From Pseudomonas sp. RIT623 (GTDB taxonomy: Bacteria > Pseudomonadota > Gammaproteobacteria > Pseudomonadales > Pseudomonadaceae), in the NCBI RefSeq assembly GCF_004519305.1, contig NZ_SOZA01000001.1, positions 335,338 to 399,337 of the forward strand: a stretch of 64,000 nucleotides of DNA, in the 5' to 3' direction. A program made the translations under genes and the position numbers. The first letter of the stretch is position 1. Each line of letters starts with the position of its first letter. The notes below the pieces were generated by a model. The model was not told the DNA's origin. It did not search any database and was given only the letters and a program-made list of their open reading frames with translations. This document shows positions 28,756 through 37,463 of the stretch, one piece after another.

Positions 28756-30153
28756 TCAGAACGGCAGTTGCAGGCCTGGTTCGACCCGCAGCAACTGCGT
28801 GCGGAATACAGCCTTGATACGGTCGAGCTCCGCCGCGCTGTCGGCCTCGAAGCGCAGCACCAGCACCGGCGTGGTGTTGGAGGCGCGGACCAGGCCCCAG
28901 CCGTGGGGGTAGTCGACCCGCACACCGTCGATGGTGGTCAGGCTGGCATCGCCCCAGTCGGCGTTGCGTTGCAGAGCATCAATGATGCTGAATTTACCCT
29001 CGTCGGTCACATCAATGTTGATTTCCGGCGTGGAAATATCGTTCGGGAACGCGGCGAACAGGCTTTCGGCGTCCTGGCTGGCCTTGCTGAGGATCTCCAG
29101 CAGGCGCGCGGCGCTGTAGATGCCGTCGTCGAAGCCGTACCAGCGCTCCTTGATGAAGATGTGCCCGCTCATCTCGCCGGCCAGCAGCGAACCGGTCTGC
29201 TTCATCTTCTTCTTGATCAACGAGTGGCCGGTTTTCCACATTAGTGCGCGGCCCCCATGCTGTTCGATCAGCGGGGTCAGGCGGCGGGTGCATTTGACGT
29301 CGAAGATGATCTCGGCGCCTGGGTTGCGCGACAGCACGTCCTGGGCGAACAGCATCAGCAGACGGTCGGGGTAGACGATGCTGCCAGTGTTGGTCACCAC
29401 GCCGACGCGGTCGCCGTCACCGTCGAAGGCCAGGCCGATATCGGCACCGGTCTCTTTCACCTTGGCGATCAGGTCGACCAGGTTTTCGGGCTTGCCCGGG
29501 TCCGGGTGGTGGTTGGGGAAGTTGCCGTCGACTTCGCAGAACAGCGGGATGACGTCGCAGCCCAGCGCTTCGATCAGTTGCGGAGCGACCACGCCGGCCG
29601 CGCCGTTGCCGCAGTCGACCACCACCTTCAGGCGCTTGGCCAGCTTCACGTCGGCGACGATCTGCTGGAAGTAGCGATCAAGGATCTCGACCTTTTCCAC
29701 GCGGCCTTCGCCGCGGGTCAGGTCGTTGGTCTTCAAGCGCGTCAGCAAGGCCTGGATCTGCTCGTTGGCGAGAGTGTCGCCGGCGATGACGATCTTGAAA
29801 CCGTTGTAGTCCGATGGGTTATGGCTGCCAGTGAGCATCACGCCCGACTTGCCGGCCAGCACATTGGCCGCGTAGTACAGCGCCGGGGTCGGCACCAGGC
29901 CGACATCGCTGACCTGGCAACCGGCGTCGGCCAGGCCCTTGATCAGTTGCTCGACCAGCATCGGGCCGGACAGTCGACCATCACGGCCGACCGAGATCTG
30001 TGGCTCGCCCTGGGCGAGGGTCTGGGCGCCGATGGCGCGACCGATCCAGTAGGCGGTCTCGGCATGCAGGGTCTTGCCGACCACGCCGCGGATGTCATAG
30101 GCGCGGAAGATGCTGTCGGGCAGTGCGGGGACCAGCTGGGCCATGTCGTTCAT
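28756..30153 (-). CDS. algC: phosphomannomutase/phosphoglucomutase AlgC
   Basis: A 465-residue alpha-D-phosphohexomutase that interconverts the 6- and 1-phosphates of mannose and glucose, supplying precursors for alginate, LPS core and rhamnolipid sugars. The active-site phosphoserine loop is 'LTGSHNPSDYNG' (about residues 106-117), the metal-binding loop 'AFDGDGDRVG' (about 240-249), and the sugar-binding 'GEMSGHIF' (about 327-334). Length equals P. aeruginosa AlgC within two residues. The start at 30153 has GGAG 8 bases upstream; an ATG 9 bases later is an alternative. Confidence 0.96.
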   Translation of the reverse strand: MNDMAQLVPALPDSIFRAYDIRGVVGKTLHAETAYWIGRAIGAQTLAQGEPQISVGRDGRLSGPMLVEQLIKGLADAGCQVSDVGLVPTPALYYAANVLAGKSGVMLTGSHNPSDYNGFKIVIAGDTLANEQIQALLTRLKTNDLTRGEGRVEKVEILDRYFQQIVADVKLAKRLKVVVDCGNGAAGVVAPQLIEALGCDVIPLFCEVDGNFPNHHPDPGKPENLVDLIAKVKETGADIGLAFDGDGDRVGVVTNTGSIVYPDRLLMLFAQDVLSRNPGAEIIFDVKCTRRLTPLIEQHGGRALMWKTGHSLIKKKMKQTGSLLAGEMSGHIFIKERWYGFDDGIYSAARLLEILSKASQDAESLFAAFPNDISTPEINIDVTDEGKFSIIDALQRNADWGDASLTTIDGVRVDYPHGWGLVRASNTTPVLVLRFEADSAAELDRIKAVFRTQLLRVEPGLQLPF

Positions 30154-30263
30154 CTCTGGGACTCCAAGTATTCAAAGGCTTCTGGGCAGGCACAAACTGA
30201 ACGCTTGGACGGTGCTTTCGCCAGAGAGTTCGCCATCCATGGCCCCGACGGTCGGCTGTCGAC

Positions 30264-30719
30264 TCAGCGGGTGCCCGAGTGGCCGAAGCCGCCGGCGCCG
30301 CGCTGGGTCTCGTCGAACTGCTCGACGATGTCGAAGTGCGCCTGTACCACCGGCACCAGGATCAGCTGGGCGATACGCTCGCCGACGGTGATGGTGAATG
30401 GCGTGTTGCCGCGGTTCCAGCAGGACACCATCAGCTCGCCCTGGTAGTCCGAGTCGATCAGGCCGACCAGGTTGCCCAGCACGATGCCGTGCTTATGGCC
30501 CAGGCCCGAGCGCGGCAGGATCATGGCGGCCAGGCCCGGGTCGCCGATGTACACCGACAGGCCGGTGGGGATCAGCAGGGTCTGGCCCGGCTCGAGGACG
30601 GTGTCCTCCTTGAGCAGGGCGCGCAGGTCGAGGCCGGCCGAGCCAGGGGTGGCGTACTGCGGCAGGGGGAATTCGGAGCCCAGGCGTGGGTCGAGGATCT
30701 TGGCTTGAAGAGCGTGCAT
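30264..30719 (-). CDS. dut: dUTP diphosphatase
   Basis: A 151-residue trimeric dUTPase that hydrolyses dUTP to dUMP, preventing uracil incorporation and feeding dTMP synthesis. The five family motifs are visible, including '[10 protein letters not shown]', '[14 protein letters not shown]', '[11 protein letters not shown]', '[11 protein letters not shown]' and the C-terminal '[10 protein letters not shown]'. It lies 5 bases after coaBC. Confidence 0.97.
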   Translation of the reverse strand: MHALQAKILDPRLGSEFPLPQYATPGSAGLDLRALLKEDTVLEPGQTLLIPTGLSVYIGDPGLAAMILPRSGLGHKHGIVLGNLVGLIDSDYQGELMVSCWNRGNTPFTITVGERIAQLILVPVVQAHFDIVEQFDETQRGAGGFGHSGTR

Positions 30720-30724
30720 GTAAC

Positions 30725-31936
30725 TTATTGAACCTGGTTGAGCCGTTCGGCGATGAAGGCGACCAACTGGCGGGCAATCTTGCCTTTGCTGGTCTGCGCG
30801 AAGAGGGTTTGATGCTGCTGCCGGTCGATCACGGTCAGGGCGTTTTCCTCGCTGTTGAAGCCGATGCTGGGGTTGGCCACATCATTGGCGACGATCAGGT
30901 CGAGGTTCTTGTCCTTGAGCTTGCGCGTGGCGTAGTCGAGCAGGTGCTCGGTTTCGGCGGCGAAGCCGACGCTGAACGGGCGATCGGCACGACCGGCAAT
31001 GGTCGCAAGGATATCGGGATTGCGCACCATCTGCAGCAGCATGCCGTCGCCGGTGGTGGGATCTTTCTTGAGCTTCTGCGGGGCGACGACCTCAGGGCGG
31101 TAGTCCGCGACCGCAGCCGAGGCAATGAACAGGTCGCAGGGCATGGCCGCCTCGCAGGCCGCGAGCATGTCTCGGGCGCTGACCACGTCGATGCGGCTGA
31201 CCCGATCAGGCGTCGGCAGGTGCACCGGACCGGTGACGAGGGTTACCCGGGCCCCAGCCTCGGCGGCCGCCTCGGCCAGGGCGAAGCCCATTTTCCCTGA
31301 ACTATGGTTGGTGATGTAGCGCACCGGGTCGATATTTTCCTGGGTCGGACCGGCGGTGATCAGCACGTGCTTGCCGGTCAGGGCTTCGCGCTTGAAGCTC
31401 TCGGCCGCGCACCAGGCCAGGTCCGTGGCTTCGAGCATGCGGCCCAGGCCGACGTCGCCGCAGGCCTGGCTACCCGAGGCCGGGCCGAACACCTGGATGC
31501 CGCGGCGCTTGAGCAGTTCGAGGTTGTCTTGCGTGGCCTGGTCGCGCCACATCGCCTGGTTCATCGCCGGGGCCACGGCCACGGTGGCGTCAGTGGCCAG
31601 CACCAGGGTCGTCAGCAGGTCGTCGGCCATGCCCTGGGCCATGCGTGCCATCAGGTCGGCGGTGGCCGGGGCGATCAGCACCAGGTCGGCCCATTTGGCC
31701 AGCTCGATATGGCCCATGGCGGCTTCGGCGGCGGGGTCGAGCAGATCCAGGTGCACTGGGTGGCCGGACAGCGCCTGCAGCGTGAGCGGGGTGATGAACT
31801 CGGCGCCACCTCGGGTCATGACCACGCGCACCTGCGCGCCGTGTTCCAGGAGTCGGCGAATCAGCTCGGCGCTCTTGTAGGCGGCGATGCCGCCACCGAC
31901 GCCGAGAACGATGCGCTTGCGATACAACCGCTGCAT
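30725..31936 (-). CDS. coaBC: phosphopantothenoylcysteine decarboxylase / phosphopantothenate-cysteine ligase
   Basis: A 403-residue bifunctional enzyme of coenzyme A synthesis. The N-terminal CoaC flavoprotein domain (about 1-180) has '[15 protein letters not shown]' and the substrate loop '[10 protein letters not shown]'. The C-terminal CoaB domain has '[13 protein letters not shown]' and '[13 protein letters not shown]', where the KKD lysine contacts substrate. Also known as dfp. It is the first gene of coaBC-dut-algC-argB and is divergent from radC. Confidence 0.97.
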   Translation of the reverse strand: MQRLYRKRIVLGVGGGIAAYKSAELIRRLLEHGAQVRVVMTRGGAEFITPLTLQALSGHPVHLDLLDPAAEAAMGHIELAKWADLVLIAPATADLMARMAQGMADDLLTTLVLATDATVAVAPAMNQAMWRDQATQDNLELLKRRGIQVFGPASGSQACGDVGLGRMLEATDLAWCAAESFKREALTGKHVLITAGPTQENIDPVRYITNHSSGKMGFALAEAAAEAGARVTLVTGPVHLPTPDRVSRIDVVSARDMLAACEAAMPCDLFIASAAVADYRPEVVAPQKLKKDPTTGDGMLLQMVRNPDILATIAGRADRPFSVGFAAETEHLLDYATRKLKDKNLDLIVANDVANPSIGFNSEENALTVIDRQQHQTLFAQTSKGKIARQLVAFIAERLNQVQ

Positions 31937-32054
31937 AGGCCTTGCCTTATTCCAGTGAAAGCGGGTGGCGACGTTGGCTGCCTGCGGCAGAACGTCGCAT
32001 CTGCGAAGCGAACTAGATTAACACAGCGCCCGGAGGGGCCGCAGTAACGCAGGA

Positions 32055-32063
32055 GGGGGGGGG
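32055..32063 (+). repeat. nine-base poly-G tract between ribosome site and radC start
   Basis: The sequence AGGA is followed by nine G and then CATG. The tract sets the spacing between the Shine-Dalgarno sequence and the radC ATG, and it is the longest G run I see ahead of a start codon in this window. Confidence 0.85.
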
Positions 32064-32064
32064 C

Positions 32065-32745
32065 ATGAACATCAGGGAGTGGCCGCCGCAGGAGCGGCCG
32101 CGGGAGAAACTGCTGCTGCGGGGGGCGGGTAGCTTGTCGGATGCCGAGCTGTTGGCGGTGTTTCTCGGTTCCGGGGTGCGCGGGCGTAATGTGTTGGAGC
32201 TGGCGCGCGGTCTGTTGCGCAGGTTTGGCGGCTTGCGCCAGGTGCTTGAGGCCGACCGCGAGGCGTTTGTCGGCGAGCTGGGGTTGGGCCCGGTCAGGTT
32301 CAGCCAGTTGCAGGCATTGCAGGAAATCGGTCGCAGGCACCTGGCGATGGCTATCGAGCGCGAGTCGGCCATGGATAGCCCGCAGGCCGTGCGGCGCTAT
32401 TTGAAGGCCATGTTGCGGCATGAGGCCAGTGAGGTGTTCGGTTGCCTGTTCCTGGATACCAAGCACCGTCCGCTGGCGTTCGAGATCCTGTTTCGCGGCA
32501 CGATCGACCGGGCGAGCATCTACCCGCGGGAGGTGGTGCGTCGGTCGCTGCTGCACAACGCGGCGGCGTTGATACTGTGCCACAACCATCCGTCGGGGAG
32601 TTGCGAGCCGAGCCAGGACGACGTGCACTTGACGCAGGTCTTGAAGCGTTCACTGGCGTTGATCGATATCCGGGTGCTGGATCATGTCATCGTCGGTGAG
32701 GGTGAGCCGTTGTCGATGGTCGAGCATGGGTGGTTGGCGGGTTAG
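32065..32745 (+). CDS. radC: RadC family protein (JAMM metalloprotease fold)
   Basis: A 226-residue RadC/UPF0758 protein. The N-terminal helix-hairpin-helix-like half (about 1-100, '[20 protein letters not shown]') is followed by a JAB/JAMM domain with metal motif '[15 protein letters not shown]' (about 172-186) and its upstream Glu. Length is normal. Despite the historic name, no role in DNA repair is firmly shown. Start ATG 32065 has AGGA plus a poly-G tract before it. Confidence 0.93.
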   Translation: MNIREWPPQERPREKLLLRGAGSLSDAELLAVFLGSGVRGRNVLELARGLLRRFGGLRQVLEADREAFVGELGLGPVRFSQLQALQEIGRRHLAMAIERESAMDSPQAVRRYLKAMLRHEASEVFGCLFLDTKHRPLAFEILFRGTIDRASIYPREVVRRSLLHNAAALILCHNHPSGSCEPSQDDVHLTQVLKRSLALIDIRVLDHVIVGEGEPLSMVEHGWLAG

Positions 32746-32769
32746 CTTGCGACAGGCCTTGCTGGCTCT

Positions 32770-32816
32770 TTCGCCGGCACGCCGGCGCCTACCGGTTTAA
32801 CCCGTAGGAGCCGGTC
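32770..32816. repeat. degenerate REP pair
   Basis: TTCGCCGGCACGCCGGCGCC followed by ACCGGTTTAACC and GTAGGAGCCGGTCCAGC: a type A REPIN whose right arm is truncated and mutated. It lies between the convergent radC and binding-protein genes. Confidence 0.65.
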
Positions 32817-32830
32817 CAGCCAACCAGATC

Positions 32831-34420
32831 TCAGCGAATCACCGATACCTTGCTGAAATCCTGTCGCCCGAACGGGTTCGCCTGGTAACCCTCCACGCCT
32901 TGGCGCAACAGTGCCGCCGCCGTCGGATGGGCCAGTGGCAGCCACAGTGCCTGCTGCTGGATCAGCGTCTGCGCCTGCTGGTAGAGGCGGCTGCGCACAC
33001 TCTGGTCGTTGGTGGTGCGTCCGGCGTTGATCAACTGGTCGAGGCGGTTGTCGCAGAACCGTGCGAAGTTGGTCCCCGACTTGACCGCCGCGCAGGAAAA
33101 CTGCGGGCTGAGGAAGTTGTCCGGGTCACCGTTGTCGCCGGCCCAGCCCATGAACAGCAAGTCATGCTCGCCGGCCTTGGCACGGCGGATCAACTCGCCC
33201 CACTCGATGGTGCGGATCTCGGCCTTGATGCCGATCTTGGCCAGGTCGGCCTGGAGCATCTGCGCGCCCAGGCTGGGGTTGGGGTTGAGCAGGCTGCCCG
33301 ACGGGCGGGTCCAGATGGTGGTCTCGAAGCCCTTGGCCAGGCCCGCCTTGGCCAGCAGCGCCTTGGCCTTCTTGTGGTCCATGGCGTAGCCGGGCAGGTC
33401 CTTGGCGTAGCTCCAGGTGTTGGGCGGGTAGGGGCCGTTGGCGGCGATGGCAGTGTCTTCGAACACGGCCTTGAGATAGGCCGGCTTGTCGAAGGCGAGG
33501 TTGATCGCCTGGCGCACCTCGGGTTTGTCCAGTGGTGGGTGCTGGCTGTTGATAGCGACGAAGGCGGTCATGAACGCCGGGGTGGTGGCGACCTTGAGGT
33601 TGCCATCCTTGCCGGCTTCGGCGATGTCCAGCGGCTTGGGCGACAGGGCCACCTGGCATTCGCCGCGCTTGAGCTTCTGCAGGCGCACGTTGGCGTCCGG
33701 GGTGATGGCGAAGATCAGTGGGTCGACGGCTGGCTTGCCGGCGAAGTAATCCGGGTTGGCGCGGTAACGCACCATGGCGTCCTTCTGGAAGCGCTGGAAC
33801 ACGAACGGCCCGGTGCCGATCGGCTGGCTGTTGAGTTTTTCCGGGGTGCCGGCCTTGAGCAGCTTGTCGGCGTACTCGGCCGAGTAGATCGAGGCGAAGC
33901 CCATGCTCAGGGTCGCCAGGAAGGTGGCGTCGGCGTGGGTCAGGGTGAAGCGCACGGCATGCGGATCTGGCGCATCGATGGCCTTGATCAGGCTGCCCAG
34001 TTGCAACGATTGCGCATGCGGATAGCCGCCTGGAGCGGTCTTGTGCCAGGCATGGGCGGGATAGAGCATGCGCTGGAAGCTGAACAGCACGTCGTCGGCG
34101 TCCAGTTCGCGGGTCGGCTTGAAGTAAGGAGTGGTGTGGAACTTCACGTCCGGGCGCAGCTTGAAGTCGTAGATCAGGCCGTCGGGCGACACCGTCCAGC
34201 TTTGCGCCAGGCTCGGCACCACCTTGCCTGCTTCGGCGTCGAACTCGACCAGGCGATTCATCAGCGTGTCGGCCGAGGCGTTGGTGGTGGTCAGCGAGTT
34301 GTACTGCACCACGTCGAAGCCTTCGGGGCTGGCTTCGGTGCATACCGCCAGCGGCGCAGCCTGGGCCAGGCCGGCGGTGCACAGCGCGGTGAAAAAGAGG
34401 GAGAGGGCGGCGGCACGCAT
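32831..34420 (-). CDS. periplasmic peptide-type ABC transporter substrate-binding protein
   Basis: A 529-residue family 5 solute-binding protein (SBP_bac_5) with a Sec signal peptide at residues 1-21 ending Ala-Gln-Ala. Conserved segments are 'CTEASPEGFDVVQYNSLTT', 'LIYDFKLRPDVKFHTT' and 'RQAINLAFDKPAYLK'. Start at 34420 gives the signal peptide directly; the longer frame does not. It is alone here: no permease or ATPase genes sit next to it, so it may deliver to a Dpp-type transporter encoded elsewhere. Dipeptide or related oligopeptide binding is inferred from the family. Confidence 0.88.
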   Translation of the reverse strand: MRAAALSLFFTALCTAGLAQAAPLAVCTEASPEGFDVVQYNSLTTTNASADTLMNRLVEFDAEAGKVVPSLAQSWTVSPDGLIYDFKLRPDVKFHTTPYFKPTRELDADDVLFSFQRMLYPAHAWHKTAPGGYPHAQSLQLGSLIKAIDAPDPHAVRFTLTHADATFLATLSMGFASIYSAEYADKLLKAGTPEKLNSQPIGTGPFVFQRFQKDAMVRYRANPDYFAGKPAVDPLIFAITPDANVRLQKLKRGECQVALSPKPLDIAEAGKDGNLKVATTPAFMTAFVAINSQHPPLDKPEVRQAINLAFDKPAYLKAVFEDTAIAANGPYPPNTWSYAKDLPGYAMDHKKAKALLAKAGLAKGFETTIWTRPSGSLLNPNPSLGAQMLQADLAKIGIKAEIRTIEWGELIRRAKAGEHDLLFMGWAGDNGDPDNFLSPQFSCAAVKSGTNFARFCDNRLDQLINAGRTTNDQSVRSRLYQQAQTLIQQQALWLPLAHPTAAALLRQGVEGYQANPFGRQDFSKVSVIR

Positions 34421-34607
34421 GGTGGCTCCTTGGCTGGTGAGATGGCCCATCTGCCGGTGCAGTCTGGAAATCGTCCTACCCTAGTGCGCGTTTTCCGAAA
34501 TGACCACTCCCTTTTTCCATTGCCTGGCGACGAGTGGTCGACAGTGCGGCGGGCGAGTCGCTATGCTGCTCGCGCGCAATTTGCAGCACGGCGATGCTCA
34601 TCTTCTG

Positions 34608-34636
34608 TTGTTGCAGCGTAGTCTTTCTGGTATAAA
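34608..34636 (+). promoter_or_regulatory. candidate promoter for rpmB-rpmG
   Basis: TTGTTG (34608-34613), a 17-base spacer and TATAAA (34631-34636), about 148 bases upstream of rpmB. This is the clearest hexamer pair in the 363-base gap between the divergent binding-protein and rpmB genes. The same gap also holds an 8-bp inverted repeat GACCACTC / GAGTGGTC (34502-34509 and 34532-34539) closer to the binding-protein gene. Confidence 0.6.
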
Positions 34637-34705
34637 GCAGCGCTCTTTTCTAGGGGCTCGGCCTGTCGCATCAGCGGATCCGGTCGATAAGACCTCCAGA
34701 ATCAC

Positions 34706-34758
34706 GGCGCCTGGCGCCAAAGACTGAGAGATTAAGCGGCCAACCCATGCCGGGTTGG
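34706..34758 (+). promoter_or_regulatory. structured leader of the rpmB-rpmG mRNA
   Basis: The roughly 140-base leader between the promoter and rpmB carries a GGCGCCTGGCGCC hairpin (34706-34718) and a perfect 7-bp stem CCAACCC / GGGTTGG with an ATGCC loop (34740-34758). Ribosomal-protein leaders of this sort can bind their protein product and feed back on translation; that role is not shown here. Confidence 0.5.
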
Positions 34759-34783
34759 GCATGTGGTTTTAGAGGGCTGAGTC

Positions 34784-35020
34784 ATGTCGAGAGTCTGTCA
34801 AGTTACTGGTAAGGGTCCAGTAACCGGGAACAACATTTCCCACGCAAACAACAAAACCCGTCGTCGTTTCCTGCCGAACCTGCAGCACCACCGTTTCTGG
34901 GTTGAGTCCGAGAAGCGTTTCGTGCGTCTGCGCGTATCCGCCAAAGGCATGCGCGTCATTGACAAGCGTGGTATCGACGTAGTGCTGGCCGAGCTGCGCG
35001 CTCGCGGCGAAAAGTTCTAA
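34784..35020 (+). CDS. rpmB: 50S ribosomal protein L28
   Basis: A 78-residue L28 protein. It starts [20 protein letters not shown] and has '[17 protein letters not shown]' and '[17 protein letters not shown]', the family's conserved body. rpmG follows 10 bases later, the standard rpmB-rpmG pair. Confidence 0.98.
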   Translation: MSRVCQVTGKGPVTGNNISHANNKTRRRFLPNLQHHRFWVESEKRFVRLRVSAKGMRVIDKRGIDVVLAELRARGEKF

Positions 35021-35030
35021 GGAGAACGTC

Positions 35031-35186
35031 ATGCGTGAATTGATCCGTCTGGTTTCGAGTGCCGGTACCGGCCACTTCTACACCACCGACAAGAACAAGC
35101 GCACCACTCCGGACAAGATCGAGATCAAGAAGTACGATCCGGTCGTCCGCAAGCACGTGGTGTACAAGGAAGCCAAGATCAAGTAA
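35031..35186 (+). CDS. rpmG: 50S ribosomal protein L33
   Basis: A 51-residue L33 protein beginning [17 protein letters not shown] and ending [16 protein letters not shown] lies 6 bases ahead of the ATG. The zinc-binding cysteines of some L33 paralogues are absent, so this is the zinc-independent form. It is followed by a strong terminator. Confidence 0.97.
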   Translation: MRELIRLVSSAGTGHFYTTDKNKRTTPDKIEIKKYDPVVRKHVVYKEAKIK

Positions 35187-35201
35187 TTGATCGGCAACCT
35201 G

Positions 35202-35236
35202 AAAAAACCCGCATCTGAAAGGACGCGGGTTTTTTT
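35202..35236 (+). terminator. rho-independent terminator after rpmG
   Basis: An 11-bp stem AAAAAACCCGC / GCGGGTTTTTT with a 12-base loop and a T run, 15 bases after the rpmG stop. The A run on the left also lets it work in reverse. Confidence 0.9.
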
Positions 35237-35255
35237 ATGCCTGTCCGAACGGCAT

Positions 35256-35275
35256 CGTCGGGCAAGCCCGCTCCC
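35256..35275. repeat. single REP, type C
   Basis: CGTCGGGCAAGCCCGCTCCC, a lone copy of the GGGCAAGCCCGCTCC element between rpmG and the cupin gene. Confidence 0.6.
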
Positions 35276-35280
35276 CGTGC

Positions 35281-35640
35281 TTACTTCTGCTCGAACAGCA
35301 CGTAGATCTTGCGGCACGGCTCCAGCACCTCCCAGGTGCCCTTGAAGCCGGCCGGGATGACGAAGCGGTCACCGGCGCGCAGGGTCTTGGCGTTGCCGTC
35401 CTGGTCGCGCAGCACCGACACGCCCTGGACGATCTCGCAGTATTCGTGCTCGGTGTAGCTCACCGTCCATTGCCCCACCTCACCCTCCCAGACGCCGGCG
35501 GCGAACTGCCCGCAGGGGCTGGCGTAATGGTTGTAGACAGCCTGGTCAGGCTCGCCCTTGAGGATTTTCTCCGCCGCCGGGCGGTAGCGTTCGGCCTCGG
35601 TGAGTACCTGGGCAAAATCGACGATGCTGGCGATGCTCAT
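35281..35640 (-). CDS. cupin protein of the DUF861 / ureidoglycine aminohydrolase-like family
   Basis: A 119-residue single-domain cupin. The pattern 'WTVSYTEHEYCEIVQGVSVL' (first metal motif with His-x-Tyr/Glu) and 'LRAGDRFVIPAGFKGTWEVL' (second motif) fits DUF861 cupins. The start at 35640 follows GGGGAACC; upstream codons are not in family. It is divergent from the aldehyde dehydrogenase gene and shares its 196-base upstream region, a conserved pairing in pseudomonads that hints at a role in amine or amino-acid metabolism. The reaction is unknown. Confidence 0.85.
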   Translation of the reverse strand: MSIASIVDFAQVLTEAERYRPAAEKILKGEPDQAVYNHYASPCGQFAAGVWEGEVGQWTVSYTEHEYCEIVQGVSVLRDQDGNAKTLRAGDRFVIPAGFKGTWEVLEPCRKIYVLFEQK

Positions 35641-35836
35641 GGTGGTTCCCCTGTTGTTGTTTAATAAAATGCACATCAGTAGGCGTTTAGGCCATTCGTG
35701 TCAAATATATTGATAGTTTCCCCGCCCTGGTTTAGGGTGTCGGGTGCCGGTGTGCGTTCGTCGCCCGGCCAGAATTTCTGACAGCGCCCGTGAGTCCTCA
35801 GTGCGGCGTTGCACCTTAACAAGAGAGGAGTTTCCT

Positions 35837-37330
35837 ATGACCACCCTGACTCGTGCGGACTGGGAACAGCGTGCCCAGCAACTGAAGATCGAAGGCCGTG
35901 CCTTCATCGACGGCGAATACACCGATGCCGCCTCCGGTGAAACCTTCGACTGCCTGAGCCCGGTGGACGGACGCTTCCTGGCCAAGGTCGCCAGCTGCGA
36001 CCTGGCCGACGCCAACCGCGCCGTCGACAACGCCCGCGCGGTGTTCGAATCCGGTGCCTGGTCGCGCCTGGCCCCGGCCAAGCGCAAGGCCAAGCTGATC
36101 CGTTTCGCCGATCTGCTGCGCAAGCACGTCGAGGAACTGGCCCTGCTCGAAACCCTCGACATGGGCAAGCCGATCGGTGACTCCTCTTCCATCGACATTC
36201 CCGGCGCGGCCCAGGCCATCCACTGGACTGCCGAAGCCATCGACAAAGTCTACGACGAAGTCGCGCCGACCCCGCACGACCAGCTCGGCCTGGTTACCCG
36301 CGAGCCAGTGGGTGTGGTTGGCGCCATCGTGCCCTGGAACTTCCCGCTGCTGATGGCCTGCTGGAAACTCGGCCCCGCCCTGGCCACCGGTAACTCGGTC
36401 GTGCTCAAGCCATCGGAAAAGTCGCCGCTGACCGCCATCCGTATCGCCCAGCTGGCCATCGAGGCCGGTATCCCGAAAGGCGTGCTGAACGTGCTGCCAG
36501 GCTACGGCCACACCGTGGGCAAGGCCCTGGCCCTGCACATGGACGTCGACACCCTGGTGTTCACCGGCTCGACCAAGATCGCCAAGCAACTGATGGTGTA
36601 TGCCGGCGAGTCGAACATGAAGCGCGTCTGGCTGGAAGCCGGTGGCAAGAGCCCGAACATCGTCTTCGCCGACGCCCCTGACCTGCAGGCCGCCGCCGAG
36701 GCCGCGGCCAGTGCCATCGCCTTCAACCAGGGCGAAGTCTGCACCGCAGGTTCGCGCCTGTTGGTCGAGCGCTCGATCAAGGACAAGTTCCTGCCGATGG
36801 TGGTCGAGGCCCTCAAGGCCTGGAAGCCAGGCAACCCACTGGATCCGGCGACTACCGTCGGCGCACTGGTCGATACCCAGCAGATGAACACCGTGCTGTC
36901 GTACATCGACGCCGGTCACCAGGACGGTGCCAAGCTGCTGGCTGGTGGCAAGCGCATCCTCGAAGAAACCGGCGGCACCTACGTCGAACCGACCATCTTC
37001 GACGGCGTGACCAATGCCATGAAGATCGCCAAGGAAGAGATTTTCGGCCCGGTACTGTCGGTGATCACTTTCGACACCGCCGAAGAAGCGGTGGCGATTG
37101 CCAACGATACGCCGTATGGCCTGGCTGCCGGGATCTGGACCGCGGATATCTCCAAGGCCCACAACACCGCCCGCGCCGTGCGTGCCGGCAGCGTCTGGGT
37201 CAACCAGTACGACGGCGGCGACATGACCGCGCCGTTCGGTGGCTTCAAGCAGTCGGGCAACGGCCGTGACAAGTCGCTGCACGCCCTGGACAAATACACC
37301 GAGCTGAAGGCGACCTGGATCAAGCTGTGA
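35837..37330 (+). CDS. kauB: aldehyde dehydrogenase, gamma-glutamyl-aminobutyraldehyde type
   Basis: A 497-residue NAD(P)-dependent aldehyde dehydrogenase. Catalytic Cys302 lies in 'FNQGEVCTAGSRL', the general base Glu267 in 'WLEAGGKSPN', and the cofactor loop in 'FTGSTKIAKQ'. Length and sequence style match KauB/PuuC, which oxidise aldehydes from putrescine and other amines, including gamma-glutamyl-gamma-aminobutyraldehyde. It fits as the step between the PuuB-like oxidase (42232) and the PuuD-like hydrolase (18788). The start ATG at 35837 has AGAGAGGAG 8 bases upstream. The specific aldehyde is inferred from context and family. Confidence 0.92.
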   Translation: MTTLTRADWEQRAQQLKIEGRAFIDGEYTDAASGETFDCLSPVDGRFLAKVASCDLADANRAVDNARAVFESGAWSRLAPAKRKAKLIRFADLLRKHVEELALLETLDMGKPIGDSSSIDIPGAAQAIHWTAEAIDKVYDEVAPTPHDQLGLVTREPVGVVGAIVPWNFPLLMACWKLGPALATGNSVVLKPSEKSPLTAIRIAQLAIEAGIPKGVLNVLPGYGHTVGKALALHMDVDTLVFTGSTKIAKQLMVYAGESNMKRVWLEAGGKSPNIVFADAPDLQAAAEAAASAIAFNQGEVCTAGSRLLVERSIKDKFLPMVVEALKAWKPGNPLDPATTVGALVDTQQMNTVLSYIDAGHQDGAKLLAGGKRILEETGGTYVEPTIFDGVTNAMKIAKEEIFGPVLSVITFDTAEEAVAIANDTPYGLAAGIWTADISKAHNTARAVRAGSVWVNQYDGGDMTAPFGGFKQSGNGRDKSLHALDKYTELKATWIKL

Positions 37331-37355
37331 TCCAGTAACGTCTCATTGCGGGGCT

Positions 37356-37380
37356 CGTGGGAGCGGGCTTGCCCCGCGAT
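37356..37380. repeat. single REP, type C
   Basis: CGTGGGAGCGGGCTTGCCCCGCG followed by AT, the complement orientation of the type C element, 26 bases after the aldehyde dehydrogenase stop. Confidence 0.65.
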
Positions 37381-37463
37381 GATCCGCAGACAGCCGGGCC
37401 GGTTCACGCCGTCCCGGCTTTGTCGTCTCTGTCATACACGATTTGCGCTGAAAGGAGGCTGTG

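Noticed and set aside
32900..34621. Long open frame opposite the peptide-binding protein gene
   Set aside because: The minus-strand gene has a signal peptide and family motifs; the antisense frame has neither.
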